The notes under the pieces are model-generated. The model saw only the letters and a program-made list of their open reading frames with translations, did not search any database and had not been told where the DNA came from. From Rhodocyclaceae bacterium (GTDB lineage Bacteria; Pseudomonadota; Gammaproteobacteria; Burkholderiales; Rhodocyclaceae): a DNA stretch of 64,000 bases. The translations under genes were made by a program, and so were the position numbers. Position 1 is the stretch's first letter. The number at the start of each line of letters is the position of its first letter. Location: assembly GCA_018261935.1 (NCBI GenBank), contig JAGTRP010000009.1, positions 99,635-163,634 on the forward strand. Reading direction: 5' to 3'. Positions 33,667 through 47,019 of the stretch are shown here, piece after piece.

Positions 33667-34343
33667 TACTCGCTCGCCTCCAATACATAGCCCATGCCGC
33701 GCACCGTGCGGATGAGCTTGGGCTCGAAGCCTTCGTCCACCTTGGCCCGCAGGCGCCGGACCGCCACCTCGATGACGTTGGTATCGCTGTCGAAATTCAT
33801 GTCCCAGACCTGGGAAGCGATGAGGGAACGGGGCAGCACCTCCCCCTGGCGGCGCAGGAGGAGCTCCAGCAGGGCGAATTCCTTGGCGGTGAGGTCGATG
33901 CGCCGGCCGGCGCGGGTCACCCGGCGGCGCAGGAGGTCCAGCTCCAGGTCGGCGGCCCGCAGGGTATCGGCTTCCTTGCTCTTGCCGCCCCGGCGCAGCA
34001 GGGTCCGCACCCGGGCCAGCAGCTCGGCGAAGGCGAAGGGTTTCACCAGGTAGTCGTCGGCCCCCAGTTCCAGCCCCTTGACCCGGTCCTCCACCTGGTC
34101 GCGGGCGGTGAGGAAGAGGACGGGCATGTCCTTGCCGGCGCGGCGGATGGCCTGCAGCACCTGCCAGCCGTCCATGCCGGGGAGCATGACATCGAGGATG
34201 GCCAGGTCGTAGGCGTCGCTCAAGGCGTAGTGCAGGCCGTCGATGCCGTCCCGCAGGCGGTCCACCACGAAGCCGGCCTCGGAGAGGCCCTGCTTCAGGT
34301 AATCCCCGGTCTTGATCTCGTCCTCGACCACCAAAATCTTCAT
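33666..34343 (-). CDS. cusR: Heavy-metal response regulator (CusR/CopR type, OmpR family)
   Basis: Encodes 225 residues. Receiver domain with VVEDE acidic residues, the phosphorylation site in [14 protein letters not shown] (~residue 51) and the switch K in YLVKPF; an OmpR-type winged helix follows ([34 protein letters not shown]...[19 protein letters not shown]). The [15 protein letters not shown] segment is typical of the heavy-metal branch. It reads away from cusF, with 169 nt between them carrying a perfect ATTACA/TGTAAT inverted repeat, the expected operator. Confidence 0.94.
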   Translation of the reverse strand: MKILVVEDEIKTGDYLKQGLSEAGFVVDRLRDGIDGLHYALSDAYDLAILDVMLPGMDGWQVLQAIRRAGKDMPVLFLTARDQVEDRVKGLELGADDYLVKPFAFAELLARVRTLLRRGGKSKEADTLRAADLELDLLRRRVTRAGRRIDLTAKEFALLELLLRRQGEVLPRSLIASQVWDMNFDSDTNVIEVAVRRLRAKVDEGFEPKLIRTVRGMGYVLEASE

Positions 34344-34399
34344 CGTCCGGCTCCTCGGAATCCGCGCATTGTGCGCCCAACGGGGGGGCGGGCCACAAC

Positions 34400-34415
34400 A
34401 TTACAGGATTGTAAT
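34400..34415 (+). promoter_or_regulatory. Cop/Cus-box-like operator
   Basis: ATTACA-GGAT-TGTAAT is a perfect 6-bp inverted repeat with a 4-bp centre, in the otherwise GC-rich region between the divergent cusR and cusF genes. Inverted repeats with TTACA/TGTAA halves are typical targets of CusR/CopR-type regulators. It is 57 nt from the cusR start and 98 nt from the cusF start, so it can serve both directions. Confidence 0.6.
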
Positions 34416-34512
34416 TTCCGGGTCAGCCTGGTGTCGGTGGCGGCCCGGCAAACTGCACCCTGTCGTCACTCCGCACCTTCCCGCGCCCCTGACAACCCCA
34501 TTGGAGCAAACC

Positions 34513-34830
34513 ATGAAAGTCGCCCTCATCGCCGCCCTCGTCGCCATTGCCGCCCCCGTCTTCGCCCACGAGGGCCACGCCGCCATGCACGGGCAAACTA
34601 CGGCCGAGTCCCCGCTGACCGAAGGGGTGGTGAAGAAGGTGGAGCAGGCCGCCGGCAAGGTCACCCTGTCCCACGGCCCCTTGCCCAACGGCATGCCAGC
34701 CATGACAATGGCCTTCCGGGTCAAGGACCCCGCCTGGATCGGCCGGATGAAGGAAAACGACAGGATCCGCTTCGCGGCGGAGCAGGTCGATGGTGCCATG
34801 ACCCTGGTGCGCTTCGAGCCCACCAGGTAA
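34513..34830 (+). CDS. cusF: Periplasmic copper-binding protein, CusF-like
   Basis: Encodes 105 residues from the ATG with TTGGAG upstream. A signal peptide (LIAALVAIAAPVFA) is followed by a His-bearing tail HEGHAAMH and an OB-fold CusF domain: GVVKKVEQAAGKVTLSHGPLPNGMPAMTMAFRV. E. coli CusF binds Cu(I)/Ag(I) by a His, two Met and a cation-pi Trp. Here the His (LSHGP) and the M-T-M pair are kept, but the position of the Trp (W-P-x-M-T-M) is Met. It is the first gene of the efflux operon and should hand metal to CusB/CusA. Confidence 0.9.
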   Translation: MKVALIAALVAIAAPVFAHEGHAAMHGQTTAESPLTEGVVKKVEQAAGKVTLSHGPLPNGMPAMTMAFRVKDPAWIGRMKENDRIRFAAEQVDGAMTLVRFEPTR

Positions 34831-34889
34831 GCGGGAACCGTCGAACTGCCATGACGGGCGGCAGTCAACGGGACAAGGGAGAAGAACAA

Positions 34890-36158
34890 ATGACGGCATC
34901 CATCCGCCTCAAGAAGGGCCTGGCCATCGCGCTCCTGGGCATCGGCAGCGCCGCCGCCCAGGAGCCCCTCCCCGGCGCCAGCGTCGAATCCCTCCTCGCC
35001 TACGCCCGGGAGCGCAACCCCGAATACGCCGCCATGCGCTTCGAGGCCGATGCGGCCGGTGAGCGGGTGGCCCCAGCCGGGGCTCTGCCCGACCCGAGGC
35101 TGCGCACCGAGCTGATGGACATCACCCGGTCCGGCGAGCAGAACCCGACCCTCTCCCCCAGCCGGGTCGGCAGCACCCGCTATACCTTGATGCAGGAGAT
35201 CCCCTGGTTCGGCAAGCGCGACCTGAAGCGGGAGGTCGCCGCCCTGGAGGCGGAGGGCGCCCGGGGACGGGCGGCGGGCACCTGGGCCGAGCTTTCCGGC
35301 CGGATCAAGGCCGCCTACGCCCAGTACTACTACCTCCACCGCAACATCGTCCTGACCCAGGAGATCCTCGACCTCCTGGGGCGCCTGGAGCAGATCGCCC
35401 GAGCCCGCTACGCCGGGGGGCTCGCCGCCCAGCAGGACGTCGTCCGCGCCCAGGTGGAGCAGACCAACATGCGCACCGAGCTCCTGGCCATGGAAACCGA
35501 GCACCACCACCTCCTGGCCCGCCTCAACGCCCTCCTCGCCCGCCCGGCGGCCAGCCCCCTGGCGGTCCCCGAGCGCCTGCGCCCCCTGCCGGCGCCGGCC
35601 CGGCTGGACCACGCCGCCCTGGAAGAGCGGGTGCGGTCCAGCAGCCCGCAGCTTTTCACCGAGGAAGCGAGGTTGAAGGCGGCGGAAAAGAGCCGGGACC
35701 TCACCTACAAGAACCGCTATCCGGATGTCACTTTCGGCTTCGTCCCCAACCAGTTCCAGAATTCGGTGAAGCAGTGGGACCTGATGCTGGAACTCAACAT
35801 CCCCCTGCAGCAAGGCACGCGCCGCGCCCAGGAGCGGGAATCCGAGGCCATGGTCTCGGCCGCCCAGGCCCGCCGGGAGGCCACGGCCAACCAGGTGCTG
35901 GCCAATCTGGCGGAAAACCTGGCCGGCATCGACACCGCCCGGCGCACCGAGCGCCTGGCCGCCGACAGCCTGCTGCCCCAGGCCCAGGTGACCTTCCAGG
36001 CGGCGCTCGCCGGCTACGAGACCGGCAAGGTGGATTTCACCTCCCTGCTGGACGCCCAGCGCCAGATCCGCCAGGCCCGGCAGAACCAGATCAGGGCCCA
36101 GGCGGAAGCCCAGGCCCGCCTCGGGGACATCGAACGGATTCTGGGGGAAGACCTATGA
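34890..36158 (+). CDS. cusC: Outer-membrane efflux protein, TolC family (CusC/CzcC-like)
   Basis: Encodes 422 residues with a short signal peptide (GLAIALLGIGSAAA). Two outer-membrane efflux protein repeats with long heptad-rich helices make up the body (e.g. LSGRIKAAYAQYYYLHRNIVLTQEILDLLGRLEQIARARYAGG and its C-terminal counterpart LLPQAQVTFQAALAGYETGKVDFTSLLDAQRQIRQARQ). It forms the trimeric outer-membrane duct of the RND pump. There is no Cys directly after the signal, so unlike E. coli CusC it does not seem to be lipid-anchored. Its stop overlaps the cusB start. Confidence 0.92.
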   Translation: MTASIRLKKGLAIALLGIGSAAAQEPLPGASVESLLAYARERNPEYAAMRFEADAAGERVAPAGALPDPRLRTELMDITRSGEQNPTLSPSRVGSTRYTLMQEIPWFGKRDLKREVAALEAEGARGRAAGTWAELSGRIKAAYAQYYYLHRNIVLTQEILDLLGRLEQIARARYAGGLAAQQDVVRAQVEQTNMRTELLAMETEHHHLLARLNALLARPAASPLAVPERLRPLPAPARLDHAALEERVRSSSPQLFTEEARLKAAEKSRDLTYKNRYPDVTFGFVPNQFQNSVKQWDLMLELNIPLQQGTRRAQERESEAMVSAAQARREATANQVLANLAENLAGIDTARRTERLAADSLLPQAQVTFQAALAGYETGKVDFTSLLDAQRQIRQARQNQIRAQAEAQARLGDIERILGEDL

Positions 36159-37726
36159 AGCGGACAGCGGCATTCGCCGCCGCCATCGTTGCCGTCTTGA
36201 TTGCTGCCGGGGGCGGCTACTGGCTGGGCACCCGGCAAGCGGCGCCCTCCGCCGCAGGGCCCCAGGCCACGGCACCGGGCGGCAAGCAGGAGCGCAAGCT
36301 CCTCTACTACCGGAACCCGATGGGGCTGCCGGACACTTCGCCGGTGCCCAGGAAGGACCCCATGGGCATGGACTACGTCCCAGTCTACGAGGGTGAGGAG
36401 GAGGCCGGGCCGGCCGCCCCCAACGAGGTCCGGATCAGTACCGACAAGGTCCAGAAGCTGGGGGTGCGCACGGAAGCCGCCCGGATGCGGGCCCTCGACC
36501 GGGTGGTGCGGGCCGCCGGCCGCATCGAGCCCGACGAGCGCCGCACCTACACCATCTCCCCCAAGTTCGAGGGCTACGTCGAGCGCCTCCACGTCAATGC
36601 CACCGGCCAGCCGGTGGGCAAGGGCCAGCCCCTGTTCGAGGTCTACAGCCCGGAGCTGGTCTCCGCCCAGCGGGAATACGCCATCGCCGCCCAGGGGGTC
36701 GAAGCCTTGAAGGGCAGCAGCAGCGAGGCCCAGTCCGGCATGCGCGAACTGGCCCAGGCGAGCCTCCTGCGGCTCCGGAACTGGGACATTTCCGAGGAGC
36801 AGATCCGGGCCCTGGCGAAATCCGGCGAAACCCGGCGGACCCTCACCTTCCGCTCGCCGGTGGCCGGCATCGTCACCGAGAAGAAGGCCGTCCAGGGCAT
36901 GCGCTTCATGCCCGGCGAAGCCCTCTACCAGGTGGCGGACCTCTCCGCCGTCTGGGTGGTGGCCGACGTCTTCGAACAGGACATCGGCCTCGTCACGCCC
37001 GGCGCCCGGGCCCGGGTCACCCTCGACGCCTACCCGGGCAAGGTCTTCGAAGGGAAGGTGAGCTACGTCTATCCGACCCTCAACGCCGCCACCCGCACCG
37101 TGCCGGTGCGGATCGAGCTCGCCAACCCGGGCCTGCAGCTGAAGCCCGGCATGTTCGCCCAGGTGGAATTGCCGGTGGCCGGCAAGGGCCCCGTGGTCAC
37201 GGTGCCGACCTCGGCGGTGATCGACAGCGGCACCCGCCAGATTGTCCTGGTGCAGCACGGGGAAGGCCGCTTCGAGCCCCGGGAAGTGAAACTCGGCGCC
37301 CGGGGCCAGGATTACGTGGAGGTCCTGACCGGGGTGAAGGAGGGCGAGCCGGTGGTGGTGACCGCCAATTTCCTCATCGACGCCGAAAGCAACCTCAAGG
37401 CGGCGGTCGGCGGGTTCGGACATGCCGCCCACGGAAGCGCTCCTAAAGCGAATGCTGCCGGCGCTGCCAGCAAGAGCCCGAGCCACCAGGCCCAGGGCAC
37501 GGTGGATAGCGTCGATGCCAAGGCCGGCACGGTCACCCTCAGCCACGGCCCCATCGCCGACCTCAAGTGGCCAGCCATGACCATGGAGTTCAAGGTGGCC
37601 AATGAGGCGCTGCTGAAGGACCTCCAGCCCGGCGCCCAGGTGGCCTTCGAGTTCGTCGAGCGGGCCCCGGGGGACTGGGTCATCACCGGGGTGAGGCCGG
37701 CCGGCGGCGCCCACGCCGGCCACTGA
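36155..37726 (+). CDS. cusB: RND periplasmic adaptor CusB with fused C-terminal CusF-like domain
   Basis: Encodes 523 residues. An N-terminal membrane/signal helix is followed by the heavy-metal binding motif YYRNPMGLPDTSPVPRKDPMGMDYVP (~residues 50-77), then the usual hairpin, lipoyl, beta-barrel and membrane-proximal domains (VEVLTGVKEGEPVVVTANFLIDAESNLKA). After a ~35-residue His/Ala linker comes a second complete CusF-like domain (~residues 445-515) with LSHGPI and KWPAMTMEF, which keeps His, Trp and both Met ligands. The fusion tethers a metallochaperone to the pump. It overlaps cusC and lies 9 nt before cusA. Confidence 0.94.
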   Translation: MKRTAAFAAAIVAVLIAAGGGYWLGTRQAAPSAAGPQATAPGGKQERKLLYYRNPMGLPDTSPVPRKDPMGMDYVPVYEGEEEAGPAAPNEVRISTDKVQKLGVRTEAARMRALDRVVRAAGRIEPDERRTYTISPKFEGYVERLHVNATGQPVGKGQPLFEVYSPELVSAQREYAIAAQGVEALKGSSSEAQSGMRELAQASLLRLRNWDISEEQIRALAKSGETRRTLTFRSPVAGIVTEKKAVQGMRFMPGEALYQVADLSAVWVVADVFEQDIGLVTPGARARVTLDAYPGKVFEGKVSYVYPTLNAATRTVPVRIELANPGLQLKPGMFAQVELPVAGKGPVVTVPTSAVIDSGTRQIVLVQHGEGRFEPREVKLGARGQDYVEVLTGVKEGEPVVVTANFLIDAESNLKAAVGGFGHAAHGSAPKANAAGAASKSPSHQAQGTVDSVDAKAGTVTLSHGPIADLKWPAMTMEFKVANEALLKDLQPGAQVAFEFVERAPGDWVITGVRPAGGAHAGH

Positions 37727-37735
37727 GGGGATGGG

Positions 37736-42682
<4,947 letters not shown>

Positions 42683-42686
<4 letters not shown>

Positions 42687-42961
42687 GCGACGAACGGGAA
42701 AAACTCGAACAGCAGATGGAAAAGGACGCCCGGCGCCTGGAAAAGGCCGAGCGGGAGCGCCCCACCCTGCTGGCCCAGACCGCCTACATCGGCGTCCTCG
42801 GCCTCGTCTTCGTGCTGCCGGTGGTCGCCGGCGCCTACCTGGGGCGCTGGATCGACAGCCTGTTCGAGGGCTACTCGGTGCGCTGGACCCTGAGCCTCCT
42901 CTTCCTCGGCATCGTCATCGGCGCCTTCAACGTCTATCACCTCATCCGGGAACGGGAATAG
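42683..42961 (+). CDS. atpQ: N-ATPase small membrane protein AtpQ (AtpI/AtpZ-like)
   Basis: Encodes 92 residues: a charged N-terminal helix (~1-30), then two membrane helices (AYIGVLGLVFVLPVVAGAYLGRWID and VRWTLSLLFLGIVIGAFNVYHLI). The G-R-W-I-D after the first helix is typical of AtpI/AtpZ-type proteins, which help c-ring assembly or carry divalent cations. It occupies the atpQ place between atpC and atpB. The second small gene found there in most N-ATPase operons (atpR) is absent: only 8 nt separate this stop from atpB. Confidence 0.8.
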
Positions 42962-42969
42962 GAAATCCG

Positions 42970-43659
42970 ATGGCCGCCGCCTCCAGCTTCGTCACCGAGG
43001 TCTTCCGCATCGGCCCCTTCGCCATCACCAGTACGGTGGTGACGACCTGGGGCATCATGGGAGTCCTGGCGGCGGCGGCCTGGGCCGCCCGCCGGCGCCT
43101 CGCCGCCACGCCCGGGCCCTGGCAGGTGGTGGTGGAAGGCATCGTCGCCGCCAGCGAGGAGGCCGTCCGCGCCGTCCTCCCCGAGCACTGGCGGCAGGTC
43201 ATGCCCTTCATCGCCACCCTGTGGATCTTCATCGTCGTGGCCAACCTGGCGAGCCTGATCCCCGGGGTGCATTCCCCCACCGCCGACCTCTCCCTGACGG
43301 CAGGCCTGGCCATCCTGGTCTTCCTCGCCGTCCATTGGTACGGCATCCGCAGCCACGGGCTGAAGAGCTACCTGCGCCACTACCTGCAGCCCAACCCGAT
43401 TCTCCTGCCCTTCCACCTCATCGGCGAGGTCACCCGCACCCTGGCCCTGGCGGTGCGCCTCTTCGGCAACATGTTCAGCCTGGAGATGGCGGCCCTCCTG
43501 GTGCTGCTGGTGGCCGGCTTCCTGGCGCCGGTGCCGCTGCTGGTGCTGCACATCATCGAAGCCCTGGTGCAGGCCTACATCTTCGGGATGCTGGCGCTCA
43601 TCTACGTGGCCGGGGCCATCCAGTCCCAAGAACTCGAATACCGTCGAAAAAAGGAATAG
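42970..43659 (+). CDS. atpB: N-type F-ATPase subunit a
   Basis: Encodes 229 residues with five membrane helices. The essential stator Arg lies in EVTRTLALAVRLFGNMF, followed by the last-helix pattern HIIEALVQAYIFGMLALIYVAGAI (Q-A-Y-I-F). Subunit a forms the ion half-channels against the c-ring. It is 8 nt behind atpQ and 2 nt before atpE. No feature visible here decides between Na+ and H+. Confidence 0.94.
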   Translation: MAAASSFVTEVFRIGPFAITSTVVTTWGIMGVLAAAAWAARRRLAATPGPWQVVVEGIVAASEEAVRAVLPEHWRQVMPFIATLWIFIVVANLASLIPGVHSPTADLSLTAGLAILVFLAVHWYGIRSHGLKSYLRHYLQPNPILLPFHLIGEVTRTLALAVRLFGNMFSLEMAALLVLLVAGFLAPVPLLVLHIIEALVQAYIFGMLALIYVAGAIQSQELEYRRKKE

Positions 43660-43661
43660 CC

Positions 43662-43928
43662 ATGAGCGACATGACCTGGTTTGCCATCGCCTCCACCGTC
43701 GCCGCCGCCCTGGCCGTGGCCTTCGGCGTTTTCTTCCCGGCCCAGGCCATGGGCCGCGCCATCAGCCAGGCCCTGGACGCCCTGGCCCGGCAGCCGGAAG
43801 CGGAAAAGGCCATCACCCGGACCCTGTTCATCGGCCTGGCCATGATCGAGTCCCTGGCCATCTATGTCCTGGTGGTGGTGCTGATCATCCTCTTCCGCAA
43901 CCCGCTGCTCGAATATCTCCTCAAGTAG
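43662..43928 (+). CDS. atpE: N-type F-ATPase subunit c
   Basis: Encodes 88 residues: two membrane helices joined by the conserved ARQPEA loop (residues 42-47). The ion-carrying Glu is E63 in MIESLAIYVLV. Aligned by the loop to the Na+-binding c subunit of Ilyobacter tartaricus (Q32, E65, S66, Y70), the Glu, Ser and Tyr are kept (E63, S64, Y68) but the Gln position is Met30, with a Gln two residues earlier (Q28). The first helix also lacks the usual glycine ladder (AVAFGVFFPAQAMG). Ion choice is therefore open. Spacing to atpB is 2 nt. Confidence 0.93.
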   Translation: MSDMTWFAIASTVAAALAVAFGVFFPAQAMGRAISQALDALARQPEAEKAITRTLFIGLAMIESLAIYVLVVVLIILFRNPLLEYLLK

Positions 43929-43939
43929 CGAGGGGAACC

Positions 43940-44683
43940 ATGGAATTCGACGCCACCACCTTCGCGCTCGAAATCATCAATTTCCTGGTGCTGGTGTGGC
44001 TCCTGCAGCGCCTGCTCTACAAGCCGGTGACCGCCGCCATCGCCCGGCGCCAGGCCGGCATCGAAAAGACCCTGGCCGATGCCCGAGCGGTGCGCGCCGA
44101 GGCCGAGGCCCTCAAGGCCCAGTTCGAGAACCGGATGGCCGACTGGGAAAAGGAAAGAGCCCGGGCCCGGGAGCGGCTGGCCGAGGAAATGGCGGCGGAA
44201 CGGACCCGGCTGATGGCCGCCCTCGCCGCCGGCCTGGACGAGGAGCGGGCCCGGGCGACGGTCCTCGAACAGCGGCGTGCCCAGGAGGAGCAGCAGCGGC
44301 AGGCGGCCCGGACGCGGGCCGAAGGCGGGCGCTTCGTGGCCCGCCTCCTCTCCCGGCTGGCCAGCGCCGAGCTGGAGGAGTCCATCGGCCGGCTGCTGCT
44401 GGCGGATCTGCCCCGGTTGCCGGCCGAAGAGCTGCAAGTCCTGCGGGCGGCCGTCCAGGCGGGGGAGGCGAAGGTCGTCAGCGCCTATCCCCTGGAGGAA
44501 GGCCTGCGCAACCGCCTGGCCGAAGCCCTGGGCACCCTGTCGGGGAAGCCGGTGGCCTGCGACTTCGGCCAGGAACCCGGCCTGATGGCGGGGCTGCGCA
44601 TCAGCATCGGCCCCTGGGTCCTGAGCGCCAGCCTGGCCGACGAGCTGAAATTCTTTGCCGAGGCGGACCATGGCGGCCGCTGA
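43940..44683 (+). CDS. atpF: N-type F-ATPase subunit b, extended with delta-like C-terminal part
   Basis: Encodes 247 residues, about 90 longer than an ordinary b subunit. One membrane helix at the N-terminus ([23 protein letters not shown]), then a long charged coiled coil (~30-135), then a globular C-terminal region (~140-245: [30 protein letters not shown]...[26 protein letters not shown]) resembling the C-terminal half of subunit delta. No separate atpH exists in the operon, so this part probably provides the peripheral-stalk contact to alpha. It overlaps atpA by 14 nt. Confidence 0.9.
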   Translation: MEFDATTFALEIINFLVLVWLLQRLLYKPVTAAIARRQAGIEKTLADARAVRAEAEALKAQFENRMADWEKERARARERLAEEMAAERTRLMAALAAGLDEERARATVLEQRRAQEEQQRQAARTRAEGGRFVARLLSRLASAELEESIGRLLLADLPRLPAEELQVLRAAVQAGEAKVVSAYPLEEGLRNRLAEALGTLSGKPVACDFGQEPGLMAGLRISIGPWVLSASLADELKFFAEADHGGR

Positions 44684-46130
44684 GGGCAAGGACTGGCTGC
44701 GGGACTACCGCTTCGGGCCGCGCCTCTCCGAGCAGGGCCGGGTGGTGGCCGTCGGCGACGGCATCGTCTGGGTCACCGGCCTGCCCTCGGCCGCCATGGA
44801 CGAGGTCCTCCAGCTGGAGGACGGCAGCCGGGCCCTGGTCTTCCAGCTGGCGGAGGACCTGCTGGGCGCCATTCTTCTGCAGCAAAGCCCGGCCCTGAGT
44901 GCCGGCGCCCTGGCCTACCGCTCGGGGGAGCGGCTCGGGATCGGCGTCGGGGACGGCCTGCTGGGGCGGGTCATCGACCCCCTCGGGGCGCCCCTGGATG
45001 GCGGCCCGGCGCCGGAATGCGACCGCCGCCGCGACCTCGACGTGCTCTCCCCGCCCATCCTGGCCCGGGACTTCGTGGACGAGCCCCTCTATACCGGCAG
45101 CAAGGTGGTCGACACCATCGTTCCGATAGGCAAGGGCCAGCGCCAGCTGGTCATCGGCGACAACGGCGTCGGCAAGAGTTCGCTGGCCCTCGATGCCGTC
45201 ATCAACCAGAAGGGCAAGGGGGTCCATTGCGTCTACGTCGCCATCGGGCAGAAACGCTCCAGCGCCATCAACGTCCTCGAATTGCTGCGGGAGTCCGGGG
45301 CCCTGGCGCATACCACGGTGGTGGTGGCGGAGGCGACCGCCATGCCGGGCCTCAAGTACCTGGCGCCCTTCGCCGGCTGCGCCGTGGCCGAGGGCTGGAT
45401 GTGGCAGGGCAAGGACGCCCTGGTGGTCTACGACGACCTCACCACCCATGCCCGCACCTACCGGGAGCTGTCCCTGCTGCTGCGCCGGCCGCCGGGCCGC
45501 GAAGCCTACCCCGGCGACATCTTCTATCTCCACGCCCGCCTGCTCGAACGGTCCACCCGCCTGGCCCCGGTCCACGGCGGCGGCAGCATGACCGCCCTGC
45601 CCCTGGTGGAAACCGAGCAAGGCGAGATCGCGGCCTACATCCCCACCAACCTGGTCTCCATCACCGACGGCCAGGTGTATCTGGACCAGAACCTCTTCGC
45701 CGCCGGCCTGCTCCCGGCCATCGACATCACCCGGTCGGTGTCCCGCATCGGCGGCCAGGCCCAGCACCCCCGCATCAAGGAGGAGGCCGGGCGCATGAAG
45801 CTCGATTACCTGCAGTTCCTGGAGTTGGAGGTGTTCACCCGCTTCGGCTCCCAGTTGGAGGCGTCGATGGAAGCCAAGATCTGCCGGGGCCGGGCGCTGC
45901 GGGAAATCTTCCGCCAGGAGCGGCTCTCGCCCATGGCCATCGAGTTCGAGCTGGCCTGGATGGTGGCCTACAACGAGGGCCTCCTCGACGCCGTGCCCAT
46001 CGACGCGATTCCCCGCCAACTCGCCCGCCTGGCGGAGCGGGTCGGCGCCAGCCCCTTGACCCTGGACGACAGCCGGGAGGACTGGCGGCAGGCGGTGGCG
46101 GCGTGGATGGCGGAGGCCGCCGGGCCATGA
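44670..46130 (+). CDS. atpA: N-type F-ATPase alpha subunit
   Basis: Encodes 486 residues from the ATG at 44670 (GAGGCGG upstream), inside the end of atpF. The P-loop is [15 protein letters not shown] rather than the usual GDRQTGKT, and the arginine finger region ([16 protein letters not shown]...[11 protein letters not shown]) is conserved. The N-terminal ~25 residues that bind delta in normal alpha subunits are shortened, in keeping with the delta-like part fused to b. It overlaps atpG by ATGA. Confidence 0.95.
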   Translation: MAAAEGKDWLRDYRFGPRLSEQGRVVAVGDGIVWVTGLPSAAMDEVLQLEDGSRALVFQLAEDLLGAILLQQSPALSAGALAYRSGERLGIGVGDGLLGRVIDPLGAPLDGGPAPECDRRRDLDVLSPPILARDFVDEPLYTGSKVVDTIVPIGKGQRQLVIGDNGVGKSSLALDAVINQKGKGVHCVYVAIGQKRSSAINVLELLRESGALAHTTVVVAEATAMPGLKYLAPFAGCAVAEGWMWQGKDALVVYDDLTTHARTYRELSLLLRRPPGREAYPGDIFYLHARLLERSTRLAPVHGGGSMTALPLVETEQGEIAAYIPTNLVSITDGQVYLDQNLFAAGLLPAIDITRSVSRIGGQAQHPRIKEEAGRMKLDYLQFLELEVFTRFGSQLEASMEAKICRGRALREIFRQERLSPMAIEFELAWMVAYNEGLLDAVPIDAIPRQLARLAERVGASPLTLDDSREDWRQAVAAWMAEAAGP

Positions 46131-47008
46131 GCAAGCGCCTGCAGATCCAGAAGCACCTCGGGGTGCTCCACGAAGTCGGCGAGATCATGGCGGCGATGAA
46201 GAATATCGCCCTCATGGAGACCCACAAGCTGGCCCGCTTCCTCGCCCACCAGCACCGGGTGCTGGTGGGCATCGAGGCCGCCGCCGCCGATTTCCTGGCG
46301 CACTATCCGGACATCGCCCATCCCGCCGCCGGCGCCCTCCCCGGCATCGTCGTCGCCATCGGCTCCCAGCGGGGATTCTGCGGCGATTTCAACCAATCCC
46401 TGGCCCAGGCCGTGCGCCGGCAGCGGGCGGCGGGGGACGCCTCCCAAGTCCTGGCGGTGGGGCGCCGGCTGGCGTCCAGACTGGGCGGCGAGCAGGCGGT
46501 CATCCCCTTCGATGGCCCCGGCGTCGCCGAGGAGGTTCAGCCGGTGCTGCAGCGGGTGATGGATGCCTTGAGCGACCTGCAGGCCCGGGCGGGGAAAGGC
46601 GGCCCCCTGGCGGTCACGGTGCTGGCCCACAGCGAAGGGGAAAGGGGCATCGGTGCCCGCTCCATCCTGCCGGCTCCCGTTCCCGGGGGAGCACCTCCCC
46701 GCTTTCCCTATCCCCCCCGGCTCAACGTGGCAGCGCCGGAATTCTTCGCCGAACTGGCCCGCCATTACCTGTGGGCGCAGATGCACGACGTCTTCTACGG
46801 CTCGCTGATGGCGGAGAACCGCCGCCGCCTGCAGCACCTGGAAGGCGCCATAGAGCGCATGGAGGAAAAGGCGGACGACCTGCAGCGCCGCTGCAACTTG
46901 CTGCGCCAGGAGGAAATCACAGAAGAGATCGAAGTCATCATGCTGAGCAACGACGCCCTGCAGGCATCCCTCCGCGCCGGCAGGAACCGGCCCGGCCGGG
47001 CCTGCTGA
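46127..47008 (+). CDS. atpG: N-type F-ATPase gamma subunit
   Basis: Encodes 293 residues. The rotor subunit shows its N-terminal coiled-coil helix ([32 protein letters not shown]), the core [14 protein letters not shown], and the C-terminal helix [42 protein letters not shown]. It is the last gene of the N-ATPase set, after which the copper P-type ATPase begins only 11 nt later, with an AAGGAA ribosome site. Nothing in between acts as a terminator. Confidence 0.92.
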   Translation: MSKRLQIQKHLGVLHEVGEIMAAMKNIALMETHKLARFLAHQHRVLVGIEAAAADFLAHYPDIAHPAAGALPGIVVAIGSQRGFCGDFNQSLAQAVRRQRAAGDASQVLAVGRRLASRLGGEQAVIPFDGPGVAEEVQPVLQRVMDALSDLQARAGKGGPLAVTVLAHSEGERGIGARSILPAPVPGGAPPRFPYPPRLNVAAPEFFAELARHYLWAQMHDVFYGSLMAENRRRLQHLEGAIERMEEKADDLQRRCNLLRQEEITEEIEVIMLSNDALQASLRAGRNRPGRAC

Positions 47009-47019
47009 AGGAAATTGCC

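Noticed and set aside
32254..34401. Single 715-codon frame suggesting a fused regulator-kinase
   Set aside because: The first 245 codons are the cusR gene read in the wrong frame. The regulator has its own intact frame with stop at 33666, and the kinase starts at the overlapping GTG.
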